From assembly GCA_021397845.1 (NCBI GenBank), contig CM038048.1, positions 28,704,727 through 28,768,726 of the forward strand: a DNA stretch of 64,000 bases, written 5' to 3'. The stretch is from Areca catechu. Its lineage: Eukaryota > Streptophyta > Magnoliopsida > Arecales > Arecaceae. Under the pieces are notes generated by a model that was not told the DNA's origin, did not search any database, and worked only from the letters and a program-made list of their open reading frames with translations. The position numbers and the translations under genes were made by a program. The number at the start of each line of letters is the position of its first letter. Position 1 is the stretch's first letter. Below are positions 1-11,400 of the stretch, piece after piece.

Positions 1-489
1 TATAAATATTGCATTGAAAAGCTTTATGTCCTATTCTTTTGCACACATAACAGATAATTCTAGAATTCTGAAGGGATGTATGCTTTAAAGTTCTAGAAGT
101 AGATGCAGATGCATATGTAGAAACATTTGACTTCGAAGATTTCTGATTTGAAAACTTAGGAATTTACTTATCTCTTGAAATGGATGTTGAAGGATTTGAA
201 ACATAAGCCTTTTGAGATATAACTTTTGGAATATAAGCTTTTGAAGGTACAAAAGTAATAGCTGAAATTTTATTTGAATTAGAAGAATTAAAACCAATTT
301 CAGCTTTGTTTTCAGAAATTCTTTAATCTTTTAAAATAAACTCAAGCTTGTTCGAAGATAAAATAAATATTTCAACTAAGGGCTTGAGCTCTTCAACCTC
401 CCTTTTTAAATCAGAATTTTCAATTGTCAAAGCTTTGTTTTTCTCAAGACATGCAATTTTCTTAGATTCCAAAGCCTTGTTCTTTTCTT
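1..489 (-). pseudogene. Ty1/copia gag C-terminal fragment with CCHC zinc knuckle
   Basis: Read on the minus strand, this is the C-terminal half of a copia nucleocapsid protein, which packages element RNA in cytoplasmic particles. About 300-489 encodes a charged, coiled-coil-like stretch; 60-300 encodes a Ser/Lys/Pro-rich linker; 11-55 encodes a complete CCHC zinc knuckle (C-Y-V-C-x4-H-x4-C). At least one in-frame stop lies in the linker. The fragment runs off the left edge and ends abruptly at the start of a chromovirus LTR piece near 490. Its style resembles the gag at 22281-23593, but that copy lacks a knuckle, so they need not be one family. The zinc knuckle is seen directly; the copia assignment is inferred from the coiled coil plus knuckle layout. 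Confidence 0.6.
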
Positions 490-881
490 AGATCCCTCGA
501 GTTTCCCCACTTTAGGATTCCATTTGCCTAGCCATCGGGTCAGTGGATGAAAAGTCGACAGATCCGTAGGTTTTTGGCTTGACTTTCCAGGCCGCATCCG
601 AGAGTGTAGAGAGATTTTTTCATGGAAGCAACAGGAATCATTACAAGGTACACACACCCTAGCCCTCTAGATTAGGTTATTATAGAAGAGCTAGTCCTAC
701 CGGGGTTTCTTAGCCCTGGCAGTCCTGTTTTTATCTCTTTCGAGGGTCTTTTTTGCATGCTTATGGTCTAGAATTTCTATAGGACACCCTTTTATCTATT
801 TGATTTGAATTCAGGAATTAAAATCCTAACTTAATGCTGAATCCATAAAAATTCTCTTGCATGCTAATGAGTTCCCCATCA
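490..881 (+). repeat. Truncated 5' LTR of chromovirus A
   Basis: Collinear with 5871-6263 of the 3' LTR and ends with the same CCCCATCA terminus. It lacks the first 1.2 kb (U3 and TATA box). Its left edge coincides with a predicted 3' splice site in the full LTR (AG at 5870-5871). Confidence 0.9.
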
Positions 882-883
882 TT

Positions 884-895
884 TGGTATTAGAGC
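884..895 (+). other. Primer-binding site, tRNA-iMet type (chromovirus A)
   Basis: TGGTATTAGAGC, one mismatch from the plant initiator-Met complement TGGTATCAGAGC, two bases after the LTR end. It marks the start of minus-strand DNA synthesis and fixes the 5' LTR boundary. Confidence 0.9.
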
Positions 896-2119
896 ACTTT
901 TAGGGCTAATTTTTTGCATCCTATAATTCCTGCATATGGTCTATTATTTTAATTATTTCTATATGTACGTAGATCATAAAATCTTGATTCATAATTTTCT
1001 ATATTCCTAATAATTGATATTATTTACCAGAATTTTTTCTTGATTTATTTCTTCCTGTAGAATTTTTGCACGCCTATTTTCTACCCTAGAGAATTTCTGC
1101 ATCCCGTCATCTGCATTAGGGGTCTGAGTTTCAGTCTATTTCGTTAGCTTAGATTTTTTACTTTTCTCTAAAATTTTCACATAATACTCTTGTTCAGTCT
1201 TTAAAAATATCATAATTTTTAATTATTTTTACAAAAACAAAAAATTATAAAAATCTCCATCTTAGAAATCCTAACAGAAATTCTAGGTTTTCTATACATA
1301 GTCTGAAACCCTAGGTGTTCTATCATCATCCGAATTTTGCTCTACATGAAATTTGGTAGGGGTCATATTCACTATTAATCCTCTATCTTGAAATTTTTAT
1401 GAATTTCTTCTGCATAGAAAACGATACCAAATTCTGCGTCAAAATAAACCCTAATTTTAGTTTCTGATATTTCTGCATACTTGACTAAATTAAATCTAAT
1501 CAACTTCCAAACCCTACCTTACCCAAGCAAAATTTTGTTTGATAACTTAACCAACTTAAACTTAATTTGCCACCTTATAAAAGACCAAAAAAAATATTTT
1601 TTTATTCTTTGATTGTTATTAGATTGCATCAGGTTTCATTGTGTGTTCATCATCTCATTCAATTAATCTTAAGGGCAATTTCCTATCTTAGATCAGGGCA
1701 GGATTTCATCACCTGTCCTGGGCCAAAAATAACCACCCAGCATCAGAACCCAGCCTTAATTAAAATCAATTAGCAACTTAATTTGCTCGAGTGAGCTAAG
1801 GACACCAACAGGTCGGGTCCGAGTTGTGTGGGTAAACTAGTGCATTCAATTCCTCAACTATTACTGAAAACTGGTGTCTAAGACTAGAGGTCCATAGACA
1901 AACACCTTAAGTGGACTGGTGATTTTTAATTAGGACCCTGTCATAGACAGGGGGAGCCTCCCACCACCCCATCTCTTACATGGCCAGTGGAAGGATTAGT
2001 TGCTGAGTTGAGTATAAGTTGAGTCAATCCATTCCACTTTGGCTCTAGGTCTAGCAAACTATAGTCAGTGTTAACCTTGTGTGCTTGACTACATCATAAC
2101 AACTTAACTGATTGATTGC
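896..2119 (+). other. Untranslated leader of chromovirus A
   Basis: AT-rich and non-coding, with runs of A/T near 1200-1260. From about 1790 it holds a block also found in the leader of E (about 62440-62595): a CAACAGGTCGGGTCCG motif followed by TTAGGACCCT. In D and D2 the mirrored block sits just upstream of gag (CTGGCCAGGTAA near 16475 and 58220). No gene is seen. Confidence 0.7.
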
Positions 2120-3013
2120 ATGACCACTAGGTTAGGAACCCAATATCAAAGGTCTAAACCCCAACCTAGGTCAGCCACGGACTCCAACTTTGAGACCTTT
2201 ATGAAGACCATAACTAATCAGTTTGCCCAGATGAATCACAAGTTTGACCAATCCAAAAACCAGTTTACCCAGATGAACCACAAGTTTGACTAATCCAATA
2301 CCCAATCCCAAAACCAGCTTGCCCAGTTGACCACCCAAATGAACCAAATGAATCATAGATTTGACCAAATGACCCAGTTGAATAACCAAGCAACCAATAG
2401 GATTGACCATTTAACCAATAGTTTTGACCAGGTAGGGAACCAATTAGGAGACTTAAGGAAAACCCCTAAGCCCCATACCATACCTAAACCTGAGCCTGAC
2501 CTTAGGACCCATGTTGAACCCAACTCTAGGAAACCCGATCATGACTCCTTTGATCAGGATAAGAGAGCCACAACCTATAGACCTGATTCCAAATCCTATG
2601 AACTTAGTTCCTATGCACCCAGATCCACAACCTATAGACCTGATTCCAAATCCTATGAACCTAGTTCCTATGCATGCCAAACCTTTGAACCTAGATCCTA
2701 TGTAACCCCATCCTATGAGTCCAAGGGATCCATGACCTTTAGTCGACCTGAATCCAATAAGAATAGTATCCCTAGATATGAGTCCAGTACTAGGCCAGTT
2801 TTCCTTAGCAAACCCGAACTTGATAGGATTATTACCTATGGGTATAGCCTAGTTCCTCCTAGTCAACCTGAAACCCATAGGATTAGTATCCCTAGAGCTG
2901 AACCAAATATTAATCAGGTATCCCTTAGTCGACCTGAGCCTATTAGGACTAGTGCCCTTAACCCAAGACCAGGTCCTTGCCAAGCCAACCCGAGCCGACC
3001 CAGCCCGAGGTGA
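2120..3013 (+). pseudogene. Chromovirus A gag, N-terminal part
   Basis: The start is set at the ATG at 2120, because the N-terminus (M-T-T-R-x-G-T) matches the G gag start at 30328 (minus). An in-frame TAA at 2291-2293 interrupts it; the frame then runs to a stop at 3011-3013. Residues about 20-100 are a Gln/Asn-rich coiled coil built from repeats of the type Q-M-N-H-K-F-D-Q. Next come Pro-rich residues and two copies of a 20-codon repeat (from about 2571 and 2631, 60 bp apart; T-T-Y-R-P-D-S-K-S-Y core), then further Ser/Pro/Arg-rich repeats. The capsid domain seen in D and G is not recognisable here; simple repeats seem to occupy its place. Confidence 0.7.
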
Positions 3014-3690
3014 CCCGGGCCTAGTATCCCACTAATTTTCATGAATGATAGGAATGAGGATCCTGAAGTTCAAATTGGTTGCTTTGATATTCAAGATTTA
3101 GGATATCCTTAGGTTGAGAAGCTAGAAAAGAATAAGAGCAAGTCATCAGAGGTTCAGAGAAGACCCAACATCACGTGCTTTAGATGCGACAAATCGGGAA
3201 ACTATGCTAGCCAATGCCCAACCAAAGCCTTACATATAAGAGAGCTAGAAGAGAACGAGTCTAAACCCATTTCTAAACCTAAGAAAGAAGTGTATGAGGC
3301 TGATCCAAGTCTGGTAGAAGAGTATGAAGAAGATGAATCCATTGAAAATTTAGAGAAAGAAATACCTGAGCCCACTAAAAAATCTAAAGAAGACACCTAT
3401 GAATTGAGTCCAGTAGAGGAATGTGATGAAGAGGACAAGAGAGTGAACCCATTGAGGAATCAAAGGAAAAAGATCCTGAACCCACTATAGAATTTGGAGA
3501 AGTGACTGAGCCAGGATCAAACATGGTTGATGAGAGTGAGGGTTCACCAGAATTGTCCATTGAGGAGGTCCGGGAACCAATCCCTAAGGAATGATCTGAG
3601 GAAGTTGATATTATTTTAGAGGACTTTCCTAGTAAGCTTCCCAAAAAACTTCTTGATGACTTTCCACCAATAATGGATTCCCAGCCTACT
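3014..3690 (+). pseudogene. Chromovirus A zinc knuckle and acidic linker
   Basis: Remnant of the gag C-terminus and gag-pol linker. A knuckle at 3176-3217 reads C-F-R-C-D-K-S-G-N-Y-A-S-Q-C, with Asn in place of the zinc-binding His. A Glu/Lys-rich region follows (about 3290-3600), partly open, with a frameshift near 3450-3490 and a stop near 3593. The segment ends near 3675 in a Leu-Asp-Asp-Phe-Pro-Pro motif of the kind that precedes reverse transcriptase in G and D2, but no reverse transcriptase follows. The homologous acidic linker and an intact knuckle occur in D (15278-15319). Confidence 0.7.
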
Positions 3691-4128
3691 CAAGAACTAG
3701 TGCTTGTAAACCACTCTAGTGCCAAATATGTGGTTAGGACAAGCACCCAGTTAATTTCTTTTAAGCATAGGAGCCTATTGAACCATGTCTACCTTACGGA
3801 CTTCCATGCTACAATCCAAGTCCTACAGTTCCAGAGTGAATATTCACTGCCCCAAGGAAACTTACGGTACCCATGCCATAAGACTTTTAGTTTTCATGAT
3901 TCCCAGAAAATTTTAAGTCTGAAACCTGAACGATGGATTGAATTTTGGATCTACATCTTTAACATAGGGGATGAAGTAAAAATAGAGGATGAAGTGTTAC
4001 ATGATTTTAATCCTGAAAGATCCCTACACTTAATCCCACTGCTCACACATGCACAGACGTCTGCACAACATCTGCATCAAAACATTAGCATTCACTTGAA
4101 CACTGATAAAAACATGACTAATTCCTGA
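3673..4128 (+). pseudogene. Unassigned 151-codon ORF in the pol position of chromovirus A
   Basis: An open frame between the acidic linker and the integrase tail, where PR-RT-RNase H-integrase core should be. I do not recognise RT or RNase H motifs. A Pro-Cys-His-Lys-Thr-Phe string near the middle resembles the start of the integrase core in related elements (compare the His/Cys-Pro-Cys region of G near 26730), so part may be a scrambled integrase core. It may simply be an open remnant of deleted pol; function is not claimed. Confidence 0.35.
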
Positions 4129-4637
4129 ATTTGAGTCAAAGAGTATGCTAAGGGAGATCATGTAGAGATTAGGTCTAGACCTGAGTGGTTTCCTATGAGA
4201 GCCATTAAGAAGCCACATGCTTGTGAAGCTAGACCCTTTCAAGTGAAAAGGATAGTTGACCCTAGAGCCTATATGTTACCACCGGATTTAGTCATTAGCT
4301 CAACTTCCAATATCTTGAGTCTAGTTGTGCATAGGGCACTAGCAATGACACCCAATAAGATTTTTGGACCTTACCCTATTCTTGAAAGAGAAATCTTACC
4401 TGAGTGTCTATTAAATTTCCCTGGAAGAGGAATATGGATCGAGCATGACCTGGACGGCCAAGCTGTATGACCCAGGACCAAGGTTATCCATACAGTTTGG
4501 TCCGATGGCAAGGCCAACTGGGCTCTGAATGTTCATGGATCCCTCGAGAGGACCCACAGCACCATAACCAAACCCTTTTACCTATACCAAATTGACCTTT
4601 ACTCGACAGGGTCGAGTTTCTCCCATCCTGGGAGAAT
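4129..4637 (+). pseudogene. Integrase C-terminus (GPY/F) and decayed chromodomain, chromovirus A
   Basis: 4150-4400 encodes the integrase tail: a WFP motif, a K-H/P-H-A block, a Pro-Phe-Gln-Val stretch equivalent to GPY/F, and a Pro-rich tail. 4435-4600 encodes a degraded chromodomain (Ile-Glu-His-x-Leu-Asp-Gly-Gln-Ala start, aromatic residues partly lost, a stop at 4468-4470). Chromodomains of chromoviral integrases direct insertion into heterochromatin. Homologous and clearer copies are in D (13890-14420), G (25750-26227) and D2 (56090-56600). A conserved Cys/Pro-rich end and the motif CTGGGAGAAT (polypurine tract) lead straight into the 3' LTR. Confidence 0.75.
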
Positions 4638-6263
4638 TGATGGGGACATCAGGATTAACCCTAGTTCATAATGGGTCCCTGAATTTTGAGTCCCTTAGCC
4701 ATTTTCCACATTTTTTTTTTGCATCCAATAATCAAGTCCTGTTAGCCCTTTGAGTCTTGTAAGTAAGGCTTAAGTCAGTTGAGTCATTTGAGGTATAGTA
4801 ATAAGGGTTTTATCATGTGAGCCCAATACAACCCTTTGTGTTCAATAATTAGGGTTTTGTTCAGTTAAGCCCAATTGTGCTTACTTGAGTCCTATAATGA
4901 AGTCTAATTTTGAGTGATCCAAATTTTATAAAAAATATCCTATTGAGTCCTATAATAAGTTGAGTTATCTCAACCTCATAAGTTTAGTCCAGTTAAGTCT
5001 GTTGTAAGTTGGAGGAGGATTACCAGCCAAAGCATTTACCAGGCCCTCCCAGATCAGAGCATATTCCAAACCTATGAAGCCTCCCACCTGAAGATACCTG
5101 GCATCCAGAGAATATTCTTCCTTCTAGGCACCCAAGCCCAGAAGCCCATCAAAAGATGGTGCCCCAAGCCTCCATCATTCAAGCCCACAAGCCGGCGCCC
5201 CTCCCAGACCCTCTTCAAGACATGGCGCCCAGCCCAAGCCCATTCATGAATGGCACCCCAGCTAGCCCAAGCCCAATCAAATAATGTGGCACCCCAAGTT
5301 CAAGCCCTGAAGGGAGTGGAGAAGTCAAAGCAGCCCAAGAGAATTTCATCCCAACCCAAGCCCATAAGGAGCCCTTTGACCAAGTCCAAGAAGGAGAGAG
5401 GACCACATCTAACTAGGAATCAAGTTTTAATTCTATTCAAATTATGTACTCCTAGTTCTAAGTCATTTTGTAATTCTCTTCCTAATCAAACTATGTACTC
5501 CTAGTCTTAAATAGCTTTGTAATCCAATCCTAACAAGGAGAGGACCTAGGTGAGCATATAAATACCCTACCCCTCCACCCTCTTTTAATAATTTTGAATG
5601 AATGATTGATTAAATGAATGAATGTATTTTGAGAGAAAATTTGAGTGTTCTTTCTTCTATTGTGCCTTTGTTCTTGTGAACATTGAGCTCCGTGAGGGAG
5701 TGTTGCCTTTGCTCTTTGAGCATCGAGGGGTGTGAGACCTTATTTATCAAACCCCAGCCGACCATCATCAGCCCTCCCTTGCCGCCCCCTGCTCTTTCTT
5801 TCTTCCCTATTTCTTTTAGCCATCTAGCCATCTTTCCTGTTATTTCCTAACCTTCTCTAGGTGTTTTGCAGATCCCTCAAGTTTCTTGACTTTAGGGTTC
5901 CATTTGCCTAGTCATCGGGTCAGTGGATGAAAAGCCGATGGATCCACATGTTTTCGGCTTGACTTTCCAGGCCGCATCCGAGAGTGTAGAGCGATCTCTT
6001 CATGAAAGCAATAGCAATCATTGCCAGGTACACACACCCTAGCCCTCTAGATCAGGTTATTGTAGAAGAGCTAGTCCTACCAGGGTTTCTTAGCCCTGGA
6101 GGTCCTGTTTTTATCTCTTTTAAGGATCTTTTTTCCATGCTTGTGGTCTAGAATTTCTATAGGATCACCTTTTTATCTATTTGACCTAAAATTTAGGAAT
6201 TAAAGTCCTAGCTTAATGTTGAAGCCACAAAAATTCCCTTGCATGCTAATTAGTTCCCCATCA
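4638..6263 (+). repeat. 3' LTR of chromovirus A
   Basis: 1,626 bp bounded by perfect 8-bp inverted termini, TGATGGGG and CCCCATCA. U3 carries many copies of a GAGTCCTATAAT-like motif (4730-5010) and Pro-codon-like CCCAAGCCC runs (5080-5400). A TATA box lies at 5557-5564. A branch-point-like CCTAAC (5846-5851) and TTTTGCAG (AG 5870-5871) form a plausible 3' splice site. Confidence 0.9.
5557..5564 (+). promoter_or_regulatory. TATA box of chromovirus A 3' LTR
   Basis: TATAAATA followed by a C-rich stretch, at the same place as in the related LTR of E (60920-60927). It is the likely core promoter of the LTR. Confidence 0.7.
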
Positions 6264-6968
6264 GCTATACAATGTCCTTTGGGCTTACCAAATGACAAAC
6301 CAGCTTCTGATTGGAGAGACTCCATTTAACCTTACCTTTGAAACTAAAGCAGTCATCCCTCTAGAGCTAGGCTTACCCTCTTGCAAGGTCCAGGCCTATG
6401 ACAAATGCCAAAATTTGGAGGGCCTTAGAGCAAACCTTGACCTAATCAAAGAAGTCTGAGAGAAGGCTTAGATTCGAATGGCAATGCATCGATGATGATG
6501 AGCAGCTTGCTACTTTAATGCCAAAGTCAAGGAAAAGTAGTTTTGCCTAGGATACTTAGTGCTCAAGAAGGCCATATTCAACTAGCCGATTGAGTAAGGA
6601 AAGCTCTTGCCCAATTGGAAAGGATGATACCGAGTTGCCGAGGCTATACACTTTAGGACCTATCATTTGGAATAGTTAGATGGGGCACCCATTCTCTGTG
6701 CCTAGAACTCTGATAATCTTTAACCTTACTATTTATAAAGATTTCTCTTCAATGCACAAGCTATCTCTATTTGTGATGAAGCCTATTTCTCCCATGTGCA
6801 ATGCAACCATCAAGCTCTTGTTCACGAAAATAGGGGTGCACCTGAAAATCCAGGATGAGCTATATGCCCCAGGTGGGGATTACCACACCCCTATCAAAGT
6901 CCTTGGTGATCTAGGCATACGAGGCACGGCAAAATGTCTAGGAATCATCACACAATCCAAGGGCTACA
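6264..6968 (+). pseudogene. Tat-lineage gypsy integrase C-terminal fragment
   Basis: 6264-6745 reads as the C-terminal third of a Tat/Retand-type Ty3/gypsy integrase. It has the G-E-T-P-F-N-L-T-F motif, A-V-I-P-L-E-L-G-L-P, a G-L-R-A-N-L-D-L block, then N-W-K-G-x-Y-R-V and T-Y-H-L-E, ending near a decayed N-S-D-N-L terminus. Several stops (near 6460, 6470, 6500 and 6590) show it is dead. No other part of this element is in the window; chromovirus A apparently inserted into it. 6745-6968 is probably its 3' untranslated region, followed by a copia LTR. Confidence 0.75.
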
Positions 6969-9278
6969 TGCATAGTTTTTAATTTCTTTTAAAACAAAAT
7001 AATAGCAAAAGCAAGAACTAATTAGCATGCAAAAAGATCATAACATGAACATGTTTATTAGATCTAAAAATTAAAATACCAAGTACATCAGATCTATTTA
7101 CCTACTACACTACTCCATCTTCATCAAAATGGATCTAATGAATGCCCCAAGTTCCATTAGAGCCATGGACCCACTCAGCCTCTATTGGTATCTAAATGGA
7201 GATGACTTGATTGAAGCACCGAGGCCATCGGAGTGCTAGCACCTTGTAGGCCTTACTTTGACTTCTAGATTTGAACTTCTTCTCAAGAAGAAGAAGCCCT
7301 GAAAAATCTAATGCAAACACTTTGCACTTGAACAAGGGAGATCAGAAACCTATAAGGAAGAAACCTTTTCTTCCCTTTATATCACTAATTTTTATCTTTT
7401 ATTTTTCTTTTGTTCAAGTTCTTAGATGTGTGGTATACTAGGAGAAAGAATAAGGGTGCTAAGAAAAGGTTTGTGGCAAAACCAAAACCATATGAGATAT
7501 GTCATTCTAGGAATATTTCTCATTGTTTTTTTGTCACACATCTCTCATCATGCCCCATCTAAATTCCATGCCACTTACTTTTCTTAAGAGTCCATCCCTA
7601 TCCTCCTATTAGATAAGATCTTGTCTTATCAACTTTGAATCCTATCCAAAGTATGAAAGGGAATGAGAGGGAGAAGGTTTGCATGAGATAATTGGTGCCA
7701 CTCCTTTCTTCTCAAAATTTTTGTCACATAAAATAATATTCCATACCCAAACTTGATAAAATCTAATCTCAAATAAAAGTTTAATTAGATTATAATTTAA
7801 ATAAAATTAAATTATATCTTAATAGGAGAGAGAAACCCAGAGGGTGCCAACTCTTTGGCTCTTCTCTTTTTCTTGCATAAAAATAAGAGGGGTGCTAAAG
7901 GGGTGATACTTTAGCACCCCTTCTTCACCATTTGATGCCAAAATAGAAAGAGAGGTAAGAGAGTCCCAGTAGACTGGGACTTTGGCTTCTTGGCTAAAAT
8001 TGGATCAATTTGAAATCTGATTTGAACATGATTTGAGCCATATTTGAAAGCTTATCAACCTTAATTTAACTAGGATTACAATTCAAGTCTAACTTGAATT
8101 ATGAAACCTAGTTAGCCTGATAGCATTGCAACTCTTCCAATGATGTCTCTTGTACTAACATAATAGATGCCAAAATTAGCATGTGATAAAATTAATAGGT
8201 TCTAAATATATAACTCTTACATATATTGATCAATCATGTGATTAGGTCAAGCTCCTATTGTGTGTGACCCCTTGGTTCCATTCTATTTTGTAGTGAGATA
8301 TACCATGATCTCCATCATAGTATCATCGAAACTTTTTTTGATGGACCGAAATAATTTCAACTCATCCCATCAAGGATCATTGATTCGAAATGATCCTAGT
8401 GGGTGCCCACAATTCACTAATGATACTAGCAACATGTAGTGGCAACCTAGTAGAATAAAAGGATGAACCCTTAGGTATAATTATTATGTGATTGAGTTCT
8501 TCTATCGAGAGTCCTGATAAGATGCAGGTATAGAAACTTGCCAAACTCTAAGCATGTATCATATGCTAAATTTAATTAGCTTAAGTCCAATGTAAAACTC
8601 ATGAAAATTTTTTTCTATCTTTCGTCTACTGTGGTGATGAATTTTTGGACTTGATTTCTTAAATGGTATAAAACTACATCTTAACTACTAAGGTTGATAG
8701 ATTCCTATAAGTGCACTACCATTTCTATAGTAAACCTTCTGTAGCCAACAAATACCACAAAGGCCATAATGGCTAGGGCCAATATTTTGTATTGTCAAGC
8801 TACAGCAACCCCACTACGAGAGGCCAAGGCACTGCATGTCAAAGAACCACTCACACAACTACAGCATTGAGAAAGTCACTAACGAGTAAGTAGACACGTC
8901 CATGTGACTTCTCATGATGGTCATACTTGGTATCATTGTTATCTAACAACTACCTGCACTTTCGTTCCAGTGTCTTTATACTGTAGACTTGAAGCTCGTC
9001 TACCCAAAGAGAAGCAATCCATGTACCAATCTAACTAAATCAATCATTTTCCCCATGATGATCCTATGATTGGAAACATTTAGGAATTAATTTATAATGA
9101 TATATGTCTCAAATTCTTAACTCTTGAGAATATGCGTCATTTTCTATTAATTCCTTGGATGATACAAGGACATAATATGTATGAAAAAATAATCTAATTT
9201 TAATTATTAAATATAATTTTATGTCCTAAAATTAAAATATATGTCGGCCAAATTGGCTTCTAGGGCATACATCTAACA
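6969..9278 (-). repeat. Copia LTR (3' LTR of minus-strand copia C)
   Basis: On the minus strand it begins TGTTAGATGTATGCCCTAGA, the same type of start as the copia LTRs at 30710-33149 and 35203-54489 (ATG(T)GCCCTA-A-AGCC). The right boundary at 9278 is supported by a decayed polypurine tract and the end of a copia RNase H reading frame just beyond it. The left boundary is the best TG...CA choice and could be off by tens of bases. Confidence 0.7.
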
Positions 9279-10720
9279 ATCTCTTATTTACACTAAAGCC
9301 AATCAGCTATACACTTCAGCCCCATCTCATATGCTTCAATTTCAACTAGCTAAAGCTTACTAAGCTAGTGGGTCTACTACATCTCATATGGAGTTTACTC
9401 TCTATGTCTAAATAAGATAGTCATGAATAAAATCATAGCTCTATGTGTTCAAATTTCTAGTGAAATCTCGATTCCTTAGCTAAAGCGATGGAGCTATTAT
9501 TGCTATGATAGTGTTATGTGATCTCATGATATCTCACTCATTTCTGTAATAGTATATGAATCAGTATATATCCTTACACCCTTAGAGATAATGATTTAGT
9601 CAGCCTCCTTAGTTAAACCTACAATAATTGATTCCAAACCACCATTGTACAAGAACACATTGCATATATCCTTGTTCTTTCAATTCTTCTAGTCTAAAAA
9701 TCTAAAATATATCTTTAGTACTTCTCAAGTATTAAAGAGTGTTAAAATATATCTTTAGCACTTCTCAAGTATTGAAGAATGTTATCATAGTTATCCAGCA
9801 CTCATAGCCTAGATTGAACTGATATTCGCTCGTAACATTCATAGCAAAAATTAGATTATGTACATAGTATGGCTTATATAAGGCTCCTTATGGCCAAAGC
9901 TCAAAAGGATTTAGCTCATATTAAAATCTCTTCAAATGTGTTGGAGCATATTTTAAAGATTAATTCCATGTCTAAGGAGTCAAATCCACTATTGGATTCG
10001 AGGCTAAACTTGTTCAGTACTTCTTTAATGTACAATTTTGTAGTAGGCTTAGGCAACCTCCTTGATCTATCTTAAGACCTACATTCTAAAGGATGCTTTC
10101 CAAAAGTCTTTATTGGATAATTACCTAGACAATCATAACCTAACCAAGGTTAGCATAGGAATCACATTCCCAATAGAAGAATATTATCTATGTACAATGC
10201 ACAGAATTATATACTCCCACTGACCGTATAGTTTTTTTTCTTATTTTTGGCAGAATAAAACCATTTGATCATGTCATAGAAATAAATATTTAAATTCCAA
10301 GTAATTTGATTTAGTCTATTAATATAGATCATTTATAGCTTAGACCTTATGATCTCATCACTGTCCATCAACCTGATCTCATCACGGTTAATTGAAATGA
10401 TAATTAGTATGGATTTTAGCATGATCACAAGTAAAAAGATTTTCATAGTCAATGCTAACTATAACTTTTCACCTAAGCCTTGCCTTATAGATCTCCATCT
10501 ATTTTTCTATAATAGATCCATTACATCCATTATGTACTATACCTTCCGGTGGATCCATTAAGATCTATACTAGGTTGGAGCACATGGAGTCTACCTCATG
10601 GCATTAAACCATTTCTCAGAATGAATGTCTGACATTGCCTCGTTGTAGGTTTCAGAGATCATCTATATGTTCCCTATCTCCCTCAATAAACACTTTCTCG
10701 ACATCCTCTATAAATATACC
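9279..10720 (-). pseudogene. Copia C RNase H and reverse transcriptase, heavily decayed
   Basis: On the minus strand, 9285-9420 matches the end of copia RNase H, closing with G-L-K-C-I-A-D-W-L and a stop, as in copia H (52037). 9780-9940 encodes a decayed A-L-x-x-G-(A/S)-L-Y-x-x-Y-Y-V-H-x-L-I-x-A block, equivalent to the S-I-M-Y-A-M-L-C-T-R-P-D region before RNase H. About 10600-10660 encodes T-Y-N-E-A-M-S-D-I-H-S-E-K-W, the start of copia reverse transcriptase. Multiple stops and frameshifts occur throughout and the YVDD box is not recognisable. Confidence 0.65.
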
Positions 10721-10899
10721 TCTATAATTTTTAGAGGATGGGAGATCTTACTAAACTTATGAGATGGAGAAGGAACTACATGCACTGGCTTTTCTTTAAT
10801 AGATTTTATAGGTTTTATGGCCCATTGCTTTTCAAAGACTCATTTTGAGCTTAATCATCCTTCCACTACTATATTTAGGTCAAACTATTTAACCATAAA

Positions 10900-11400
10900 T
10901 ATTGACATTGGATCATAACAATTTGTGATCCATTGGAAAGAAGTATCCTAACAATCTTTAGTAATGACTCATAATGGATTGAACCTTATCTAATAAGGTT
11001 CAATTTCTCTACCTAGATATCTCATTGAGCTCGAGATATAAAAGGAGTCCATTGTGAAATTATATCAAATAACTTAAGATGATTCTAGAATTCTTTCCAA
11101 AGGTATTCACTTTCTCGATCTCATCGAAGAACTTCAAGGAGATTTTCCTAGCCTACATGTTGAATGTGCTACATATATTAATGTGTACCCAAGTAAGCAT
11201 ATACGTGGTCTTTACTTGTACCCTTTATCTCATAAAAGGTAATTTGGTCTACACTCTTCAAGATAGGATCATAATTGAAAATGACTCAATAGTCAATTAG
11301 CCAAAAAGGCCCATATTTGCCCATGATTTTCAAATTGATTATCCTTTCTTTTTGACTTGACCAAACCTGAGGTGCCGCCTATATACTTCAGGTTAACATC
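10900..11400 (-). pseudogene. Copia C integrase core, decayed
   Basis: Minus strand 10990-11110 reads as the central copia integrase: E-Y-L-W-K-E-F, N-H-L-K, I-I-S-Q-W-T-P, then a decayed Asn-Gly-Val/Glu-Arg block. The order RNase H, RT, integrase from left to right is that of a minus-strand copia. Stops interrupt it. Confidence 0.6.

Larger units (their letters stand above)
490..6263 (+). mobile_element. Ty3/gypsy chromovirus A, 5'-truncated and pol-deleted
   Basis: LTR retrotransposon in plus orientation. A 5' LTR remnant (490-881) matches the last 392 bases of the complete 3' LTR (4638-6263). A tRNA-iMet primer-binding site follows two bases after the 5' LTR. Between the LTRs lie a leader, a broken gag, a zinc knuckle, an acidic linker, an unassigned 151-codon ORF, and an integrase tail with a decayed chromodomain. 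Protease, reverse transcriptase and RNase H are absent. The left end was lost, so no target duplication can be checked. The 3' end abuts a Tat-lineage integrase fragment, which was probably its insertion site. Confidence 0.85.

Noticed and set aside
6680..6982. 100-codon plus-strand frame after the Tat integrase
   Set aside because: Out of frame with the integrase end and without a motif; probably 3' untranslated sequence.
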